This document shows positions 16,951 to 25,950 of a DNA stretch of 64,000 bases, piece by piece (the stretch's first letter is position 1; every line of letters starts with the position of its first letter). Where the stretch lies: positions 100,102 through 164,101 of the forward strand of contig NZ_ATVN01000008.1 in NCBI RefSeq assembly GCF_000420745.1, written 5' to 3'. Made by a program: the position numbers and the translations under genes. Below the pieces are notes generated by a model, which saw only the letters and a list, made by a program, of their open reading frames with translations, was not told the origin of the DNA and made no database searches. The stretch is from Pseudorhodobacter ferrugineus DSM 5888 (lineage in GTDB: Bacteria; Pseudomonadota; Alphaproteobacteria; Rhodobacterales; Rhodobacteraceae).

Positions 16951-17937
16951 ATGCCTGCACCTCGCCTAAGTGTTGTTGTCACGCGACGCCTGCCCGAAAC
17001 GGTCGAAACCCGAATGAAAGAACTGTTCAACGTCGAGTTGCGCGATCCCGACACCCGCATGACCCGCGATGAACTTGCCGCCGCCATGCGCCGCGCCGAT
17101 GTTCTGGTCCCTTGCGTCACCGATCAGATCGACGCGGGCCTGCTGGCCGCCGCCGGCGACAAGCTGAAACTCATCGCCAATTACGGCGCAGGCATCGACC
17201 ATATCGACGTGGCCTCGGCCCGCCAACGCGGCATCCTTGTGTCCAACACGCCGGGCGTTGTCACCGATGATACCGCCGATATGACCCTCGCCCTGATCCT
17301 CTCGGTCACCCGCAAAATCCCCGAAGGGTTGGCCGAAATGCAGGCCGGTAAATGGCAAGGCTGGGCACCGATGGCCCATCTGGGGGGCCGCATCGGGGGC
17401 CGCCGTCTGGGCATCTTGGGCATGGGCCGCATCGGCCAAGCGGTCGCGCGCCGCGCCGCCGCCTTTGGCATGCAAATCCACTACCACAACCGCAAACGCC
17501 TGCGCCCCGAGATCGAAGAGGCGCTGGACGCCACCTATTGGGAAAGCCTCGACCAGATGGTCAGCCGGATGGACATCATCTCGATCAACTGCCCCCACAC
17601 GCCGTCCACCTTTCATTTGATGAACGCGCGCCGCCTGAAACTGATGAAACCTTCGGCGGTCATAGTTAACACCTCGCGCGGCGAGGTCATTGATGAAAAC
17701 GCCCTGACCCGCGGCTTGCGTGCAGGTGAAATCGCAGGCGCGGGCCTTGATGTGTTTGAACACGGCCACGAGGTGAACCCCCGCCTGCGCGAACTCCCCA
17801 ACGTGGTGCTGCTGCCGCACATGGGGTCGGCCACTGTCGAGGGGCGTGCGGAAATGGGTGAGAAGGTTATTATAAATATCAAGACCTTCTCCGATGGCCA
17901 CCGCCCACCGGATCAGGTCGTGCCAGGGATGCTGTAA
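16951..17937 (+). CDS. D-2-hydroxyacid dehydrogenase (glyoxylate/hydroxypyruvate reductase type)
   Basis: A 328-residue NAD(P)-dependent enzyme. The Rossmann motif is LGILGMGRIGQAVARRAAAFG near residue 150. The catalytic Arg is in NTSRGEVIDENAL, the Glu follows in the GLDVFEHG region, and the His is in LLPHMGSAT. This architecture is shared by D-glycerate dehydrogenase, glyoxylate reductase and related enzymes. With glcDEF in the same window a glyoxylate role is plausible but not proved. Confidence 0.85.
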   Translation: MPAPRLSVVVTRRLPETVETRMKELFNVELRDPDTRMTRDELAAAMRRADVLVPCVTDQIDAGLLAAAGDKLKLIANYGAGIDHIDVASARQRGILVSNTPGVVTDDTADMTLALILSVTRKIPEGLAEMQAGKWQGWAPMAHLGGRIGGRRLGILGMGRIGQAVARRAAAFGMQIHYHNRKRLRPEIEEALDATYWESLDQMVSRMDIISINCPHTPSTFHLMNARRLKLMKPSAVIVNTSRGEVIDENALTRGLRAGEIAGAGLDVFEHGHEVNPRLRELPNVVLLPHMGSATVEGRAEMGEKVIINIKTFSDGHRPPDQVVPGML

Positions 17938-17978
17938 CGTCGCCGCTGTGTGAAACAGGGGCCACTCCCGCCACTCAA

Positions 17979-18041
17979 CGCCTTTTGCCTAGCGGCAAAA
18001 AGCGCCTCAAGGTGGGCCGCGCCGCCCCTGCTAGGCGCGGC
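17979..18041. terminator. two strong hairpins between convergent genes
   Basis: TTTTGCC (17983-17989) pairs with GGCAAAA (17994-18000), and GCCGCGCC (18016-18023) pairs with GGCGCGGC (18034-18041). They separate the dehydrogenase from the oppositely oriented rlmF and probably end both transcripts. The first has A/T runs inside its arms rather than a separate U-tract. Confidence 0.6.
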
Positions 18042-18111
18042 GGTCAGTTCGGCCACGGCGATGCAGGTTACGCAAAACGTCCGATGTGTCTAAATGGCAC
18101 TGCGGGCGACA

Positions 18112-19062
18112 TCAGCGTCCCGTATGCGCCCCATTCAGAAACAAACTCCGCCGGTTTTCTTTGACATAAGTCCAGGCAATAAATCGGCTGGTTTTTTGCC
18201 CCTGCGCCATTTCGACCACTTTAAACTCCGTAACCCCAGCTTTGCCTAAAATTTTACTAAGCGGCCGCAGGTTATCTTTTTTCGACACCAATGAGGTGAA
18301 CCACAGGCATTGTTCGGCGAATTCTATGCTTTGTTCAACCATACCAGCGATAAACTTAATCTCGCCTCCCGGACACCAAAGCTCGGCGTTTTGACCGCCA
18401 AAATTAAGGTTTGTTGACGGCCCTTTGCCAAGGTTAACCCATTTGCGCGTGGTGCCTTTGTTTGCCTGTTCGATGGACGCATGAAAGGGCGGGTTGCACA
18501 GCGTCACATGAAAAAAATCGCGGGAATCGATCACGCCTTTGAACGTATTTTCAGCGTTGTTTTGCCGTCTCAGGCTGATCTTCAAGCTGTTGAATTTGCA
18601 AATCTGCTGTGCCGATTTGATCGCGGCGGGGTCCACATCGACGCCGGTAAAGTGCCAGCCATATTCGCTTTGGCCAATAAGCGGGTACACAAGGCTTGCA
18701 CCAGTGCCAATATCCAAGGCTTTGATACTGCGCCCGCGCGGGATGTCTTGGACGTTGTTGCTGGCCAGCAAGTCCGCCAGATAGTGGATGTAATCGGCAC
18801 GACCTGGGATCGGTGGGCAGAGGTAATTGGCAGGGATATCCCAGAAATCGACATTGTAATACGTCTTCAGCAGCGCCCTGTTCAGCATACGAACCGCCAA
18901 TGGATCTTGAAAATCAATCGTCGTCTGCCCGACAGGATTGCGGGTCGTAAAGGCGTCAAGCTCGGGTAAATCCGCCACCAAACGCGGAAAATCATACCCT
19001 GCTTTGTGTTGGTTGCGGGGGTGTAACTCGGTTTTGGTGGCCATGAGGAAGCCTTCATTCAA
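18112..19062 (-). CDS. rlmF: 23S rRNA (adenine(1618)-N6)-methyltransferase RlmF
   Basis: A 316-residue SAM-dependent methyltransferase. LHPRN near residue 15 and the motif-I-like DIGTGASLVYPLIG lead to CNPPFHAS, the NPPF catalytic motif for N6-adenine methylation. These match RlmF (YbiN). The gene is visibly less GC-rich than its neighbours (a sampled 60 bp is 48% GC against about 60% nearby) and the family is best known from gammaproteobacteria, so acquisition by transfer is likely. ATG 19044 is an alternative start. Confidence 0.88.
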   Translation of the reverse strand: MNEGFLMATKTELHPRNQHKAGYDFPRLVADLPELDAFTTRNPVGQTTIDFQDPLAVRMLNRALLKTYYNVDFWDIPANYLCPPIPGRADYIHYLADLLASNNVQDIPRGRSIKALDIGTGASLVYPLIGQSEYGWHFTGVDVDPAAIKSAQQICKFNSLKISLRRQNNAENTFKGVIDSRDFFHVTLCNPPFHASIEQANKGTTRKWVNLGKGPSTNLNFGGQNAELWCPGGEIKFIAGMVEQSIEFAEQCLWFTSLVSKKDNLRPLSKILGKAGVTEFKVVEMAQGQKTSRFIAWTYVKENRRSLFLNGAHTGR

Positions 19063-19347
19063 GGGGGCGACGGGGGCGTGCCGAAGTGTTGGCTGATCTT
19101 ACCTTCCCCTGCATGAATAGTAAAATTGATAGGGGGTTAGACGAGAATGGCACTCAAGGTCTTTTGCTGAAAGTCGGTCCTGCGAAAATTTCCAAAAAAG
19201 GCGTAGGCTGTGCATCTGTTGCGCACCTTTCTTAAACCCGTCACCCCCCGCGTACGCATTAAAATTCAGTTAACGAAAAACCAAAAACCATTCTAAATCA
19301 ACAGATTAAAAAAATGTCCGCGCGCGGTCATTCCCGCGTACACACCC
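19063..19347. other. AT-rich intergenic region
   Basis: This 285-bp gap lies between the start of rlmF and the end of the DadA-like gene. It is AT-rich near 19255-19315, with several A-runs and GTTAAC-type words. It must hold the rlmF promoter. No gene or clear terminator was recognised. Confidence 0.4.
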
Positions 19348-20586
19348 CTAAAACCGCGTTGGCAAACAGGCCTCAATCGCCGCCTGCGGGGCCCGCCCCG
19401 CCACCAAATCGGCCACCATTCCGGCCGTTACGGGGGCCAAAGTCAGCCCGACATGGCCGTGCCCATAGGCATGAATAATCTCCGCCCCCCCTCGGCTCGG
19501 CCCGATCACAGGCAAGCTATCGGGCATCGAGGGCCGGAACCCCATCCAGTCCCGATCAGGCTGGCCCAAGTCAGGAAAAAACGCCCGCGCGCCCTCAATC
19601 AGTTTCTCAATTCGGTGGCGCGCGGGCGGGGCCGTCAGCCCCCCCAATTCCACCGTCCCCGCCACCCTCAATCGCCCCTGCATCGGGCAGAAATAGAACC
19701 CCCGAGAGGTCGGGCAGCATGGCCGCGTCAGCCTCGGCGCCTCCATATCCCATTCGACATGATAGCCCCGTTCCGTATCCAGCGGCACCCTATCACCCGC
19801 CTGCCGCGCCAGATCTTTGGAATGCGCACCTGCCGCAATTATCACCCGCCGCGCGGTCAAATTCAGCCCTGTCCCAGTCAAACTGACTCCGCTGACCTGC
19901 CGTTCCAAACGGTCAACCTTGGCCACAATATGCCCCACCCCGCCCGCAAAGGCGGCCTTGGCCAGCAAGCCCATCATCTGCCCCGGATCAGACATAAACA
20001 CCGCCTTGGGGAAATAGGCAGCCCCCCCCTGCAGCACAGGCAAGCCCGGCTCCATCGCGGCGGTTTCGGCCTCATCGAGCATCTCAACCGACACGCCAAG
20101 ATCACGCCGAAAGGCAAGATCGTTTCGTGCCGCCTCGGCTCCCGCGCGGGTCTCATAAAGATAAAGACAGCCCTTGCGCTGCATCAGCCCTTCGCCGCCG
20201 ATCTTGGCGGCCAGTTCCTCCCACCCCGGCAGTGCGCCTGCCATCAATCCCGCGATTGCGACCGCATTTCGCCGCGCCGCGCCGGGTAAGGATTGCCTCG
20301 CAAACCGAACCAACCACGGGGCCAAACTTGGCAACGCGGCCTGACGTATCGAGAGGGGGGAGTTGCGATCAAACAGCAGCGAGGGCAGGGACCGCAAAAC
20401 ATCGGGCGAGCCTACGGGTTGGATGGCATAGTCCGCGATCGTACCTGCATTGCCATAGCTGGCCCCCGAGCCAGGCGGGGCTGGGTCAATGACCACCACC
20501 TCGCGCCCCTCAGTGGCCAAGCAGTGGGCGATGGACAAACCAATCACCCCCGCGCCAATCACCGCGATTTCAGCTGTCTGAACCAT
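19348..20586 (-). CDS. FAD-dependent amine/D-amino-acid oxidoreductase (DadA-like)
   Basis: A 412-residue flavoprotein of the DAO family. The N-terminal dinucleotide motif is VIGAGVIGLSIAHCLATEG. GASYGNAGTI follows as in DadA, and GYHVEWDMEAPRL and a C-terminal GHGHVGLTLAPVTAGMVADL close the FAD domain. It could be a D-amino-acid dehydrogenase or an amine oxidase. It lies 15 bp after the iron alcohol dehydrogenase in a five-gene operon, so in this setting it may oxidise a gamma-glutamylated amine. Confidence 0.8.
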   Translation of the reverse strand: MVQTAEIAVIGAGVIGLSIAHCLATEGREVVVIDPAPPGSGASYGNAGTIADYAIQPVGSPDVLRSLPSLLFDRNSPLSIRQAALPSLAPWLVRFARQSLPGAARRNAVAIAGLMAGALPGWEELAAKIGGEGLMQRKGCLYLYETRAGAEAARNDLAFRRDLGVSVEMLDEAETAAMEPGLPVLQGGAAYFPKAVFMSDPGQMMGLLAKAAFAGGVGHIVAKVDRLERQVSGVSLTGTGLNLTARRVIIAAGAHSKDLARQAGDRVPLDTERGYHVEWDMEAPRLTRPCCPTSRGFYFCPMQGRLRVAGTVELGGLTAPPARHRIEKLIEGARAFFPDLGQPDRDWMGFRPSMPDSLPVIGPSRGGAEIIHAYGHGHVGLTLAPVTAGMVADLVAGRAPQAAIEACLPTRF

Positions 20587-20601
20587 GCCCCTGCCGCCCG
20601 C

Positions 20602-21762
20602 TTACATGCAGGCTTGAAACAAGGCACGGGTGTTTTCGCGGGTCATTTCAACCGTATTGCCCCCACAAGACGGGTCTTCGAGAGCCATTTCGGTCAGCTC
20701 GTCCAGACGTGCCGCCTCAACCCCCATCGCGGCCAAAGTTTCGGGAATGCCCAACATTTCGCGCAGGTCCATCACAGCAGCGCGGAAACCATCAAACCCG
20801 CCGCGAATGGCAAGATAGCGGGCGGCAGCCTCGATCTTTTCTTCAATCACGTGGCGGTTGAAATCGAGCACCATCGGCATCACCACAGCGTTGGTCGTGC
20901 CGTGATGGGTGTTGTAAACCGCGCCAACGGGGTGCGACAGGCTATGGATCGCGCCAAGCCCTTTTTGGAACGCAACGGCCCCCATCGCGGCTGCAGACAT
21001 CATATGGGCGCGGGCGTCCAAATTGTTGGGATCAGCGTATACCAGTGGCAGATTTTCAAACACCAACCGCATCCCTTCCAGCGCGATGCCTTGGCCCATC
21101 GGGTGATAATGCGGGCTGCAATACGCCTCTAGGCAATGGGCGAGCGCGTCCATACCTGTGCCTGCGGTTATGAATTTCGGCATGCCCATGGTCAGGGCTG
21201 GGTCGCAGATCACCACCTTGGCCATCAGGCCAGGGTGCCAGATGATCTTTTTCTTGTGGGTGGCCGAGTTGGTCAGAACACTGGCGGCCCCCACTTCAGA
21301 GCCTGTACCAGCCGTTGTGGGCACGGCGATTGTGGGATGGATTTTGCTGGCATCGGCGCGGGTCCACCAATCGCCAACATCCTCCATCTCCCAGACTTCC
21401 AGCCCCGGTTTTTGATCGGCCATAAGCGCGATCATTTTGCCTAAGTCAAGCGCCGAGCCGCCACCAAAACCGATGATGCCATCATGCCCGCCTGCTTTGA
21501 AAGCTGCAATTCCGGCGGCCAAATTCGCCTCATTCGGGTTGGCATCGACATCAGAGAACATAGCGCGGCCAAAACCACCTGCATCAATAATATCAAGAGC
21601 TTGGGCGGCAATCGGCAGACTGGCAAGCGCGCGGTCGGTGACCAGCAAGGGCTTGGTGATGCCGACGGCCTTGCAATGCTGGGCCAGTTCGGAAACGCGG
21701 CCCACGCCGAATTTGATGGCGGTGGGGTAGGACCAGTTACGATTGGGGACAGAGTGGGTCAT
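20602..21762 (-). CDS. iron-containing alcohol dehydrogenase
   Basis: A 386-residue group III dehydrogenase starting at CAT 21760-21762, where AAAGGTAACGAA precedes the ATG and the start overlaps the aldehyde dehydrogenase stop (ATGA). The NAD loop has GFGGGSALDLGKMIAL. Metal ligands are in AIHSLSHPVGAVYNTHHG. It oxidises an alcohol to an aldehyde, matching the adjacent aldehyde dehydrogenase. The longer upstream open frame lies inside the neighbouring gene. Confidence 0.9.
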   Translation of the reverse strand: MTHSVPNRNWSYPTAIKFGVGRVSELAQHCKAVGITKPLLVTDRALASLPIAAQALDIIDAGGFGRAMFSDVDANPNEANLAAGIAAFKAGGHDGIIGFGGGSALDLGKMIALMADQKPGLEVWEMEDVGDWWTRADASKIHPTIAVPTTAGTGSEVGAASVLTNSATHKKKIIWHPGLMAKVVICDPALTMGMPKFITAGTGMDALAHCLEAYCSPHYHPMGQGIALEGMRLVFENLPLVYADPNNLDARAHMMSAAAMGAVAFQKGLGAIHSLSHPVGAVYNTHHGTTNAVVMPMVLDFNRHVIEEKIEAAARYLAIRGGFDGFRAAVMDLREMLGIPETLAAMGVEAARLDELTEMALEDPSCGGNTVEMTRENTRALFQACM

Positions 21763-23147
21763 TTCGTTACCTTTTTCAGATGGTAGGATTTGGGGCGGGT
21801 AACCGAATGGAACCCAAGGTAGGAAAGCGAACCACCACGGCCCGTGTCTTTGCACCCCGTCCAGCACAGCGCGGGGTCGAGGTAGTCGCAGCGGTTCATA
21901 AATACGGTGCCTGTCTCAATCTGGGCGCCGATGGTTTCGGCAGCGTCAACATCTTTTGTCCAAATCGAACATGTCAGGCCATAGGGGCTGTCATTCATAA
22001 GGCCAATTGCTTCGGCGTCACCCGAAACTTTCATAATTCCAACAATGGGGCCAAAGCTTTCTTCGGTCATCACCCGCATGGTGTGATCGACGTTGACCAG
22101 AATTTGCGGGGCAAGATAGGCACCGCCATCATCGGCGGGGAAAAGCGCCGGGTCGATCAAGGGCTTGGCACCTGCGGCAACAGCCTCGGCCACTTGGGCG
22201 CGGACCACTACGGCAAAGCGTTTGTTGGCCATTGGGCCGATGGTGGATGACGCATCAAACGGGTTGCCAAGGATGAGGTTTTTTACCCAAGCCACTGATT
22301 TTTCGACAAAAGCGTCATAGAGGCTTTCATGCACATAGATCCGTTCAATCCCGCAGCAACATTGGCCCGCATTGAACATCGCGCCGTCCATCAAGCTGTC
22401 CACGGCTGCGTCCAGGTCGGCATCCGCGCGGACATAACCGGGATCCTTGCCGCCCAATTCCAGCCCCATGCCGGTGAAGGTGCCCGCCGCCGCCTTTTCC
22501 ATCGCGATGCCACCGCCAACCGAGCCTGTGAAGTTGACGAAATTGAAGGCGCGGTTTTGGATCAGGTGTTCGGTGGTGGCATGGTCCAACACGACGTTTT
22601 GGAACACATCGGACGGAATACCCGCCGCATGAAAGGCCTGCGCCAAGCGTTCGCCCACCAGCAAGGTTTGGCTGGCATGTTTCAACACAACCGTATTGCC
22701 CGCGATCAGAGCAGGGGCCAAAGTATTGATCGTGGTCAGGTATGGGTAATTCCAAGGGGCGATGATGAACACAACGCCCACGGCGTCACGCTTTAGCTGG
22801 CGTGAAAAGCCTGCGCTGTCCTCGACGACTTGCGGGGCAAGGGCGGTTGCCGCAATACTGGCCATATAATTTGTGCGGTCATGCACGCCGCCAAACTCGC
22901 CGCCATAGCGGGTGGGGCGGCCCATTTGCCATGCCAGTTCTTCGACCAGCATCTCTTTGATTTTGTCCAACTCGGCCACGCCTGCCTTGACCAATGCAAT
23001 GCGTTCGCTCAGCGGGCGTGCGGCCCACGCTTTTTGGGCGGCGCGGGCACGGGCGGCGGCGGCCACGGCCTCAGGCAGTGTCAAGGGCGTGCGCGTGGCG
23101 TAGGTGCTGCCATCAACGGGGGAAATCAGGGCAATAGGTTTGGTCAT
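21759..23147 (-). CDS. aldehyde dehydrogenase
   Basis: A 462-residue NAD(P)-dependent enzyme starting at CAT 23145-23147 (GAGG upstream). Cofactor residues are in APWNYPYLTT, the general base Glu in GLELGGKDPG, and the catalytic Cys in NAGQCCCGIERI. MTEESFGPI and the C-terminal substrate loop are intact. It would turn the aldehyde made by the alcohol dehydrogenase or oxidase into an acid. Confidence 0.92.
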   Translation of the reverse strand: MTKPIALISPVDGSTYATRTPLTLPEAVAAAARARAAQKAWAARPLSERIALVKAGVAELDKIKEMLVEELAWQMGRPTRYGGEFGGVHDRTNYMASIAATALAPQVVEDSAGFSRQLKRDAVGVVFIIAPWNYPYLTTINTLAPALIAGNTVVLKHASQTLLVGERLAQAFHAAGIPSDVFQNVVLDHATTEHLIQNRAFNFVNFTGSVGGGIAMEKAAAGTFTGMGLELGGKDPGYVRADADLDAAVDSLMDGAMFNAGQCCCGIERIYVHESLYDAFVEKSVAWVKNLILGNPFDASSTIGPMANKRFAVVVRAQVAEAVAAGAKPLIDPALFPADDGGAYLAPQILVNVDHTMRVMTEESFGPIVGIMKVSGDAEAIGLMNDSPYGLTCSIWTKDVDAAETIGAQIETGTVFMNRCDYLDPALCWTGCKDTGRGGSLSYLGFHSVTRPKSYHLKKVTK

Positions 23148-23154
23148 AGGATCC

Positions 23155-23535
23155 TCATGGGGTCGGCGTGCCATAGCGGCTGATTTCGATCAGGTTTCCG
23201 TCGGGGTCGTTGAAATAGACAGATGTAATCGCCCCGCGCGCGCCTGATTTCTGCACGGGACCTTCGACAATGGCAATCCCTGCTGCGGTAAGGCGGTCTA
23301 TTACATCAGACAGAGGGCGGTCCGTCAAAAGGCACAGATCGCCCGAGCCGATGCAGGCGCGGTTGCGAACCTCTTGGCCAAGGGTTTGCAGGTTGATTTT
23401 CTGATCGCCCACCCGCAGTGCCAAACGACCCGCGCCAAAGGTTATGGGTTCCAAGCCCAAGGCGCGGGCAAAGAATTCCACCGATGCCTGAGGCGAGCGG
23501 ACCGTCAGAACCAAATGGTCAATCGCGGTGATCAT
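23155..23535 (-). CDS. VOC-family (glyoxalase-like) protein
   Basis: A 126-residue single-unit vicinal oxygen chelate protein. MITAIDHLVLTV supplies the first metal His and FNDPDGNLIEIS the C-terminal Glu; the unit forms dimers in this family. Its start abuts the glutamine synthetase-like stop and it ends 7 bp before the aldehyde dehydrogenase start, so it belongs to the operon. Substrate unknown. Confidence 0.85.
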   Translation of the reverse strand: MITAIDHLVLTVRSPQASVEFFARALGLEPITFGAGRLALRVGDQKINLQTLGQEVRNRACIGSGDLCLLTDRPLSDVIDRLTAAGIAIVEGPVQKSGARGAITSVYFNDPDGNLIEISRYGTPTP

Positions 23536-24915
23536 TCAGGCGCGTTCCATCAGGCGGGCAAGTTCGAAATCGGTGACGACGCGGTTGTGTTCCGCCACTT
23601 CCCACTTGGCGGCATGGTGATAGTGGTCGATCACATCATCGCCAAAGGCCGCGCGCAACATGGTAGAGCCGTGCATCCGTGCCGCAGCATCGTCCAGCGT
23701 ACTGGGCAAGGTGCGGGCGTTTTCGGCGGCATACATATCGCCGGTCAGTTCCGGTTCCAGCGGCAGCTTGCGCGTGATGCCGTCAAGGCCCGCGGCCAGT
23801 AGTGCCGCCATCGCCATATAGGGGTTCAAATCGGCCCCCCCGATGCGGCATTCGACGCGCACGCCTTTGGTGCCTTCGCCACACACGCGGAAACCGGCGG
23901 TGCGGTTATCACGGCTCCACACGGCTTTGGTGGGTGCGAACATGCCGACGGTAAAGCGTTTGTAGCTGTTCACGTTCGGCGCAAGAAAGGCGGTGATATC
24001 ACCGATATGTTCTAACTGGCCTGCAAGGAAATGTTTCATCGTATCCGACATGCCATGCGGGTCGGACGCATCGGCAAAGGCGGGCTTGCCATCGGTCCAA
24101 AAGGATTGATGCACATGGCTGGAGGACCCAGCATGGCGATGGTCGTATTTGGCCATGAAGGTGACAGACCGCCCTTTGGCCCAAGCGATTTCCTTGGTGG
24201 CTTGTTTGGTGATCACATGGTTATCGGCCGTGTCCAAAGCGTCGGAATAACGGATGTTGATTTCTTCTTGGCCTGCGTCGGCCTCACCTTTGGAACATTC
24301 CACGGGGATGCCCGCGCCATAAAGCCCGTTGCGCAAGGCGCGCATGACCTCTTCTTCCTTGGTGGTCTGGAACAATTGGTAATCTTCGTTATGCGGGGAA
24401 ATGGCCTGCAAGTCACGGATCTGGCCCGTGCGCTGGTGGCAATCGCGCAAACTGTCGTAGGAGTTTTCGAACAGATAAAACTCCAACTCAGTGGCCATCA
24501 TCGCATCAAAGCCCATGGCCTTGGCGCGCGCAACTTGCGCCTGCAAAACGGCACGGGGCGAATGGGGGACGGGTTTGTGGGTGTGGTGATCAAGCAAGTC
24601 GCATAGCACCAATGCGGAGGCGTCCAACCAAGGGACGCGGCGCAATGTTGCCAGATCGGCCTTCATGACATAGTCGCCATAGCCCGCTTGCCATGAGGTA
24701 GACTTATAGCCTTGGACGGTATTCATTTCCATATCCGTCGCGATAAGATAGTTGCAGCAGTGGGTCTCGGCCCATGCACTGTCGAGAAAATTCTGCACAT
24801 GGAACCGCTTGCCGACCAAGCGGCCCTGCATATCAACGGCGGCGACCAAAACGGTATCAATCTCGCCCTTGGCGGCGGCATCTTTCAAGGCGTCTAAGGT
24901 CAGATTTCCTGGCAT
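23536..24915 (-). CDS. glutamine synthetase-like gamma-glutamylamine synthetase (PuuA type)
   Basis: A 459-residue GS-fold ligase. It has ATELEFYLF, EEINIRYSDALDTAD, the His loop FMAKYDHRHAGSSSHVHQS, and RVECRIGGADLNPYMAMAALLAAGLDG near the C terminus. The short form without adenylylation site features and its company of alcohol, aldehyde and amine oxidising enzymes suggest a PuuA/GlnA3-like enzyme that joins glutamate to an amine, rather than ammonium assimilation. It is first in a five-gene operon running to 19348. Confidence 0.85.
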   Translation of the reverse strand: MPGNLTLDALKDAAAKGEIDTVLVAAVDMQGRLVGKRFHVQNFLDSAWAETHCCNYLIATDMEMNTVQGYKSTSWQAGYGDYVMKADLATLRRVPWLDASALVLCDLLDHHTHKPVPHSPRAVLQAQVARAKAMGFDAMMATELEFYLFENSYDSLRDCHQRTGQIRDLQAISPHNEDYQLFQTTKEEEVMRALRNGLYGAGIPVECSKGEADAGQEEINIRYSDALDTADNHVITKQATKEIAWAKGRSVTFMAKYDHRHAGSSSHVHQSFWTDGKPAFADASDPHGMSDTMKHFLAGQLEHIGDITAFLAPNVNSYKRFTVGMFAPTKAVWSRDNRTAGFRVCGEGTKGVRVECRIGGADLNPYMAMAALLAAGLDGITRKLPLEPELTGDMYAAENARTLPSTLDDAAARMHGSTMLRAAFGDDVIDHYHHAAKWEVAEHNRVVTDFELARLMERA

Positions 24916-25062
24916 GTTTCACACTCTCGCTGTCGCGTTGCAGTTCAACTTGGCTGCAGGGGGCACGCAAGGCCATTTCGCAATCCCTGACCAATTGGAA
25001 AAAAGCTAACGCGGGGCATTCAGCAAGGCTAGCCCCCAATTTAAGGATTAAGGGTGTATTTG

Positions 25063-25950
25063 CTAGGGACCGTGGGCAATCAGGATTCCCATCGGGTTTG
25101 ATTTCTGATTCAAACTTCCCAAATGGAGGTTTGAATGAACGAGCAGCGCTTTATGGTGACGGATCGTGTATGGCAGCGGCTTGAGCCGCATTTGCCGGGA
25201 AAAGCCAGCGACGCGGGGACTACGGCAAAGGATAATCGCCTGTTCCTGGAAGCAGTTTTCTGGCGGGTTCGGACGGGTTCGCCATGGCGCGACTTGCCGC
25301 CCGCTTTCGGCAACTGGAACAGCCAGTTCCGGCGTTTCCGCCGGTGGGCCAAAGCCCGCGTATTCGAGAGTTTTTTCAACGCCATGAGCGGTGACCCCGA
25401 CCTTGAGTATGCACTTATCCCCTCTCGGCAGATTGCTGCGCAATCGCCTGCCGGGCAATGGACGGCACCATCGTTCAGGTCCACCAGAAGGCAACCGGCG
25501 CAAAAGGGGGACTCAAGCTCAGGCCATCGGACGTTCGCGCGGCGGCCTGACGACCAAAATCGTTGCCTTGGTCGACGCACTTGGCAACCTGGTCCGCTTT
25601 TTGTTGCTGCCGGGTCAGGCGCACGACATGAACGGCGTCGCGCCGCTGATCCGAGGTGTCTCCTTCGGCGCACTCATGGCGGATAAAGCGTTCGATGCGA
25701 ACTGGCTCTTGGAAGACCTTGATGAGCGCGGCGCAAGTGCCGTGATCCCGCCAAAAACGAGCCGCACACATCAGCGCGACTATGACGCCGAAGCTTATAA
25801 GTGGCGGCATCTGGTTGAAAACTACTTCGCGAAGATCAAGGAATTCACAGGTATAGCAACACGCTACGACAAAACCGACTGCAGCTACACAGCCACTTGG
25901 AACCTTGCAGCAACTTTGATTGCGGCAAGATGATTGTCCGCAGGCCCTAG
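25063..25950 (+). mobile_element. IS5-family (IS427-like) insertion sequence with CTAG target sites
   Basis: The ends are imperfect inverted repeats: GGACCGTGGGCAATC from 25067 and the complement of GATTGTCCGCAGGCC ending at 25946. CTAG occurs directly outside both ends (25063-25066 and 25947-25950), as expected of a target duplication. The body is about 880 bp and carries a transposase broken into several frames. It inserted between the glutamine synthetase-like gene promoter region and the end of the ghrA-like gene. Confidence 0.8.
25135..25933 (+). pseudogene. IS5-family transposase, disrupted by a 41-nt insertion
   Basis: The N-terminal part runs from ATG 25135 (after GGAGG) through RTGSPWRDLPPAFGNWN to DPDLEYALI. 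Bases 25420-25460 then interrupt the expected DGTIVQVHQ segment and change frame. Frame changes again at AAAAGGGGG, where IS427 relatives use a programmed -1 shift, into TQAQAIGRSRGGLTTKI and KWRHLVENYFAKIKEF. Expected programmed shifting explains only the second change, so this copy is probably inactive. Confidence 0.75.
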
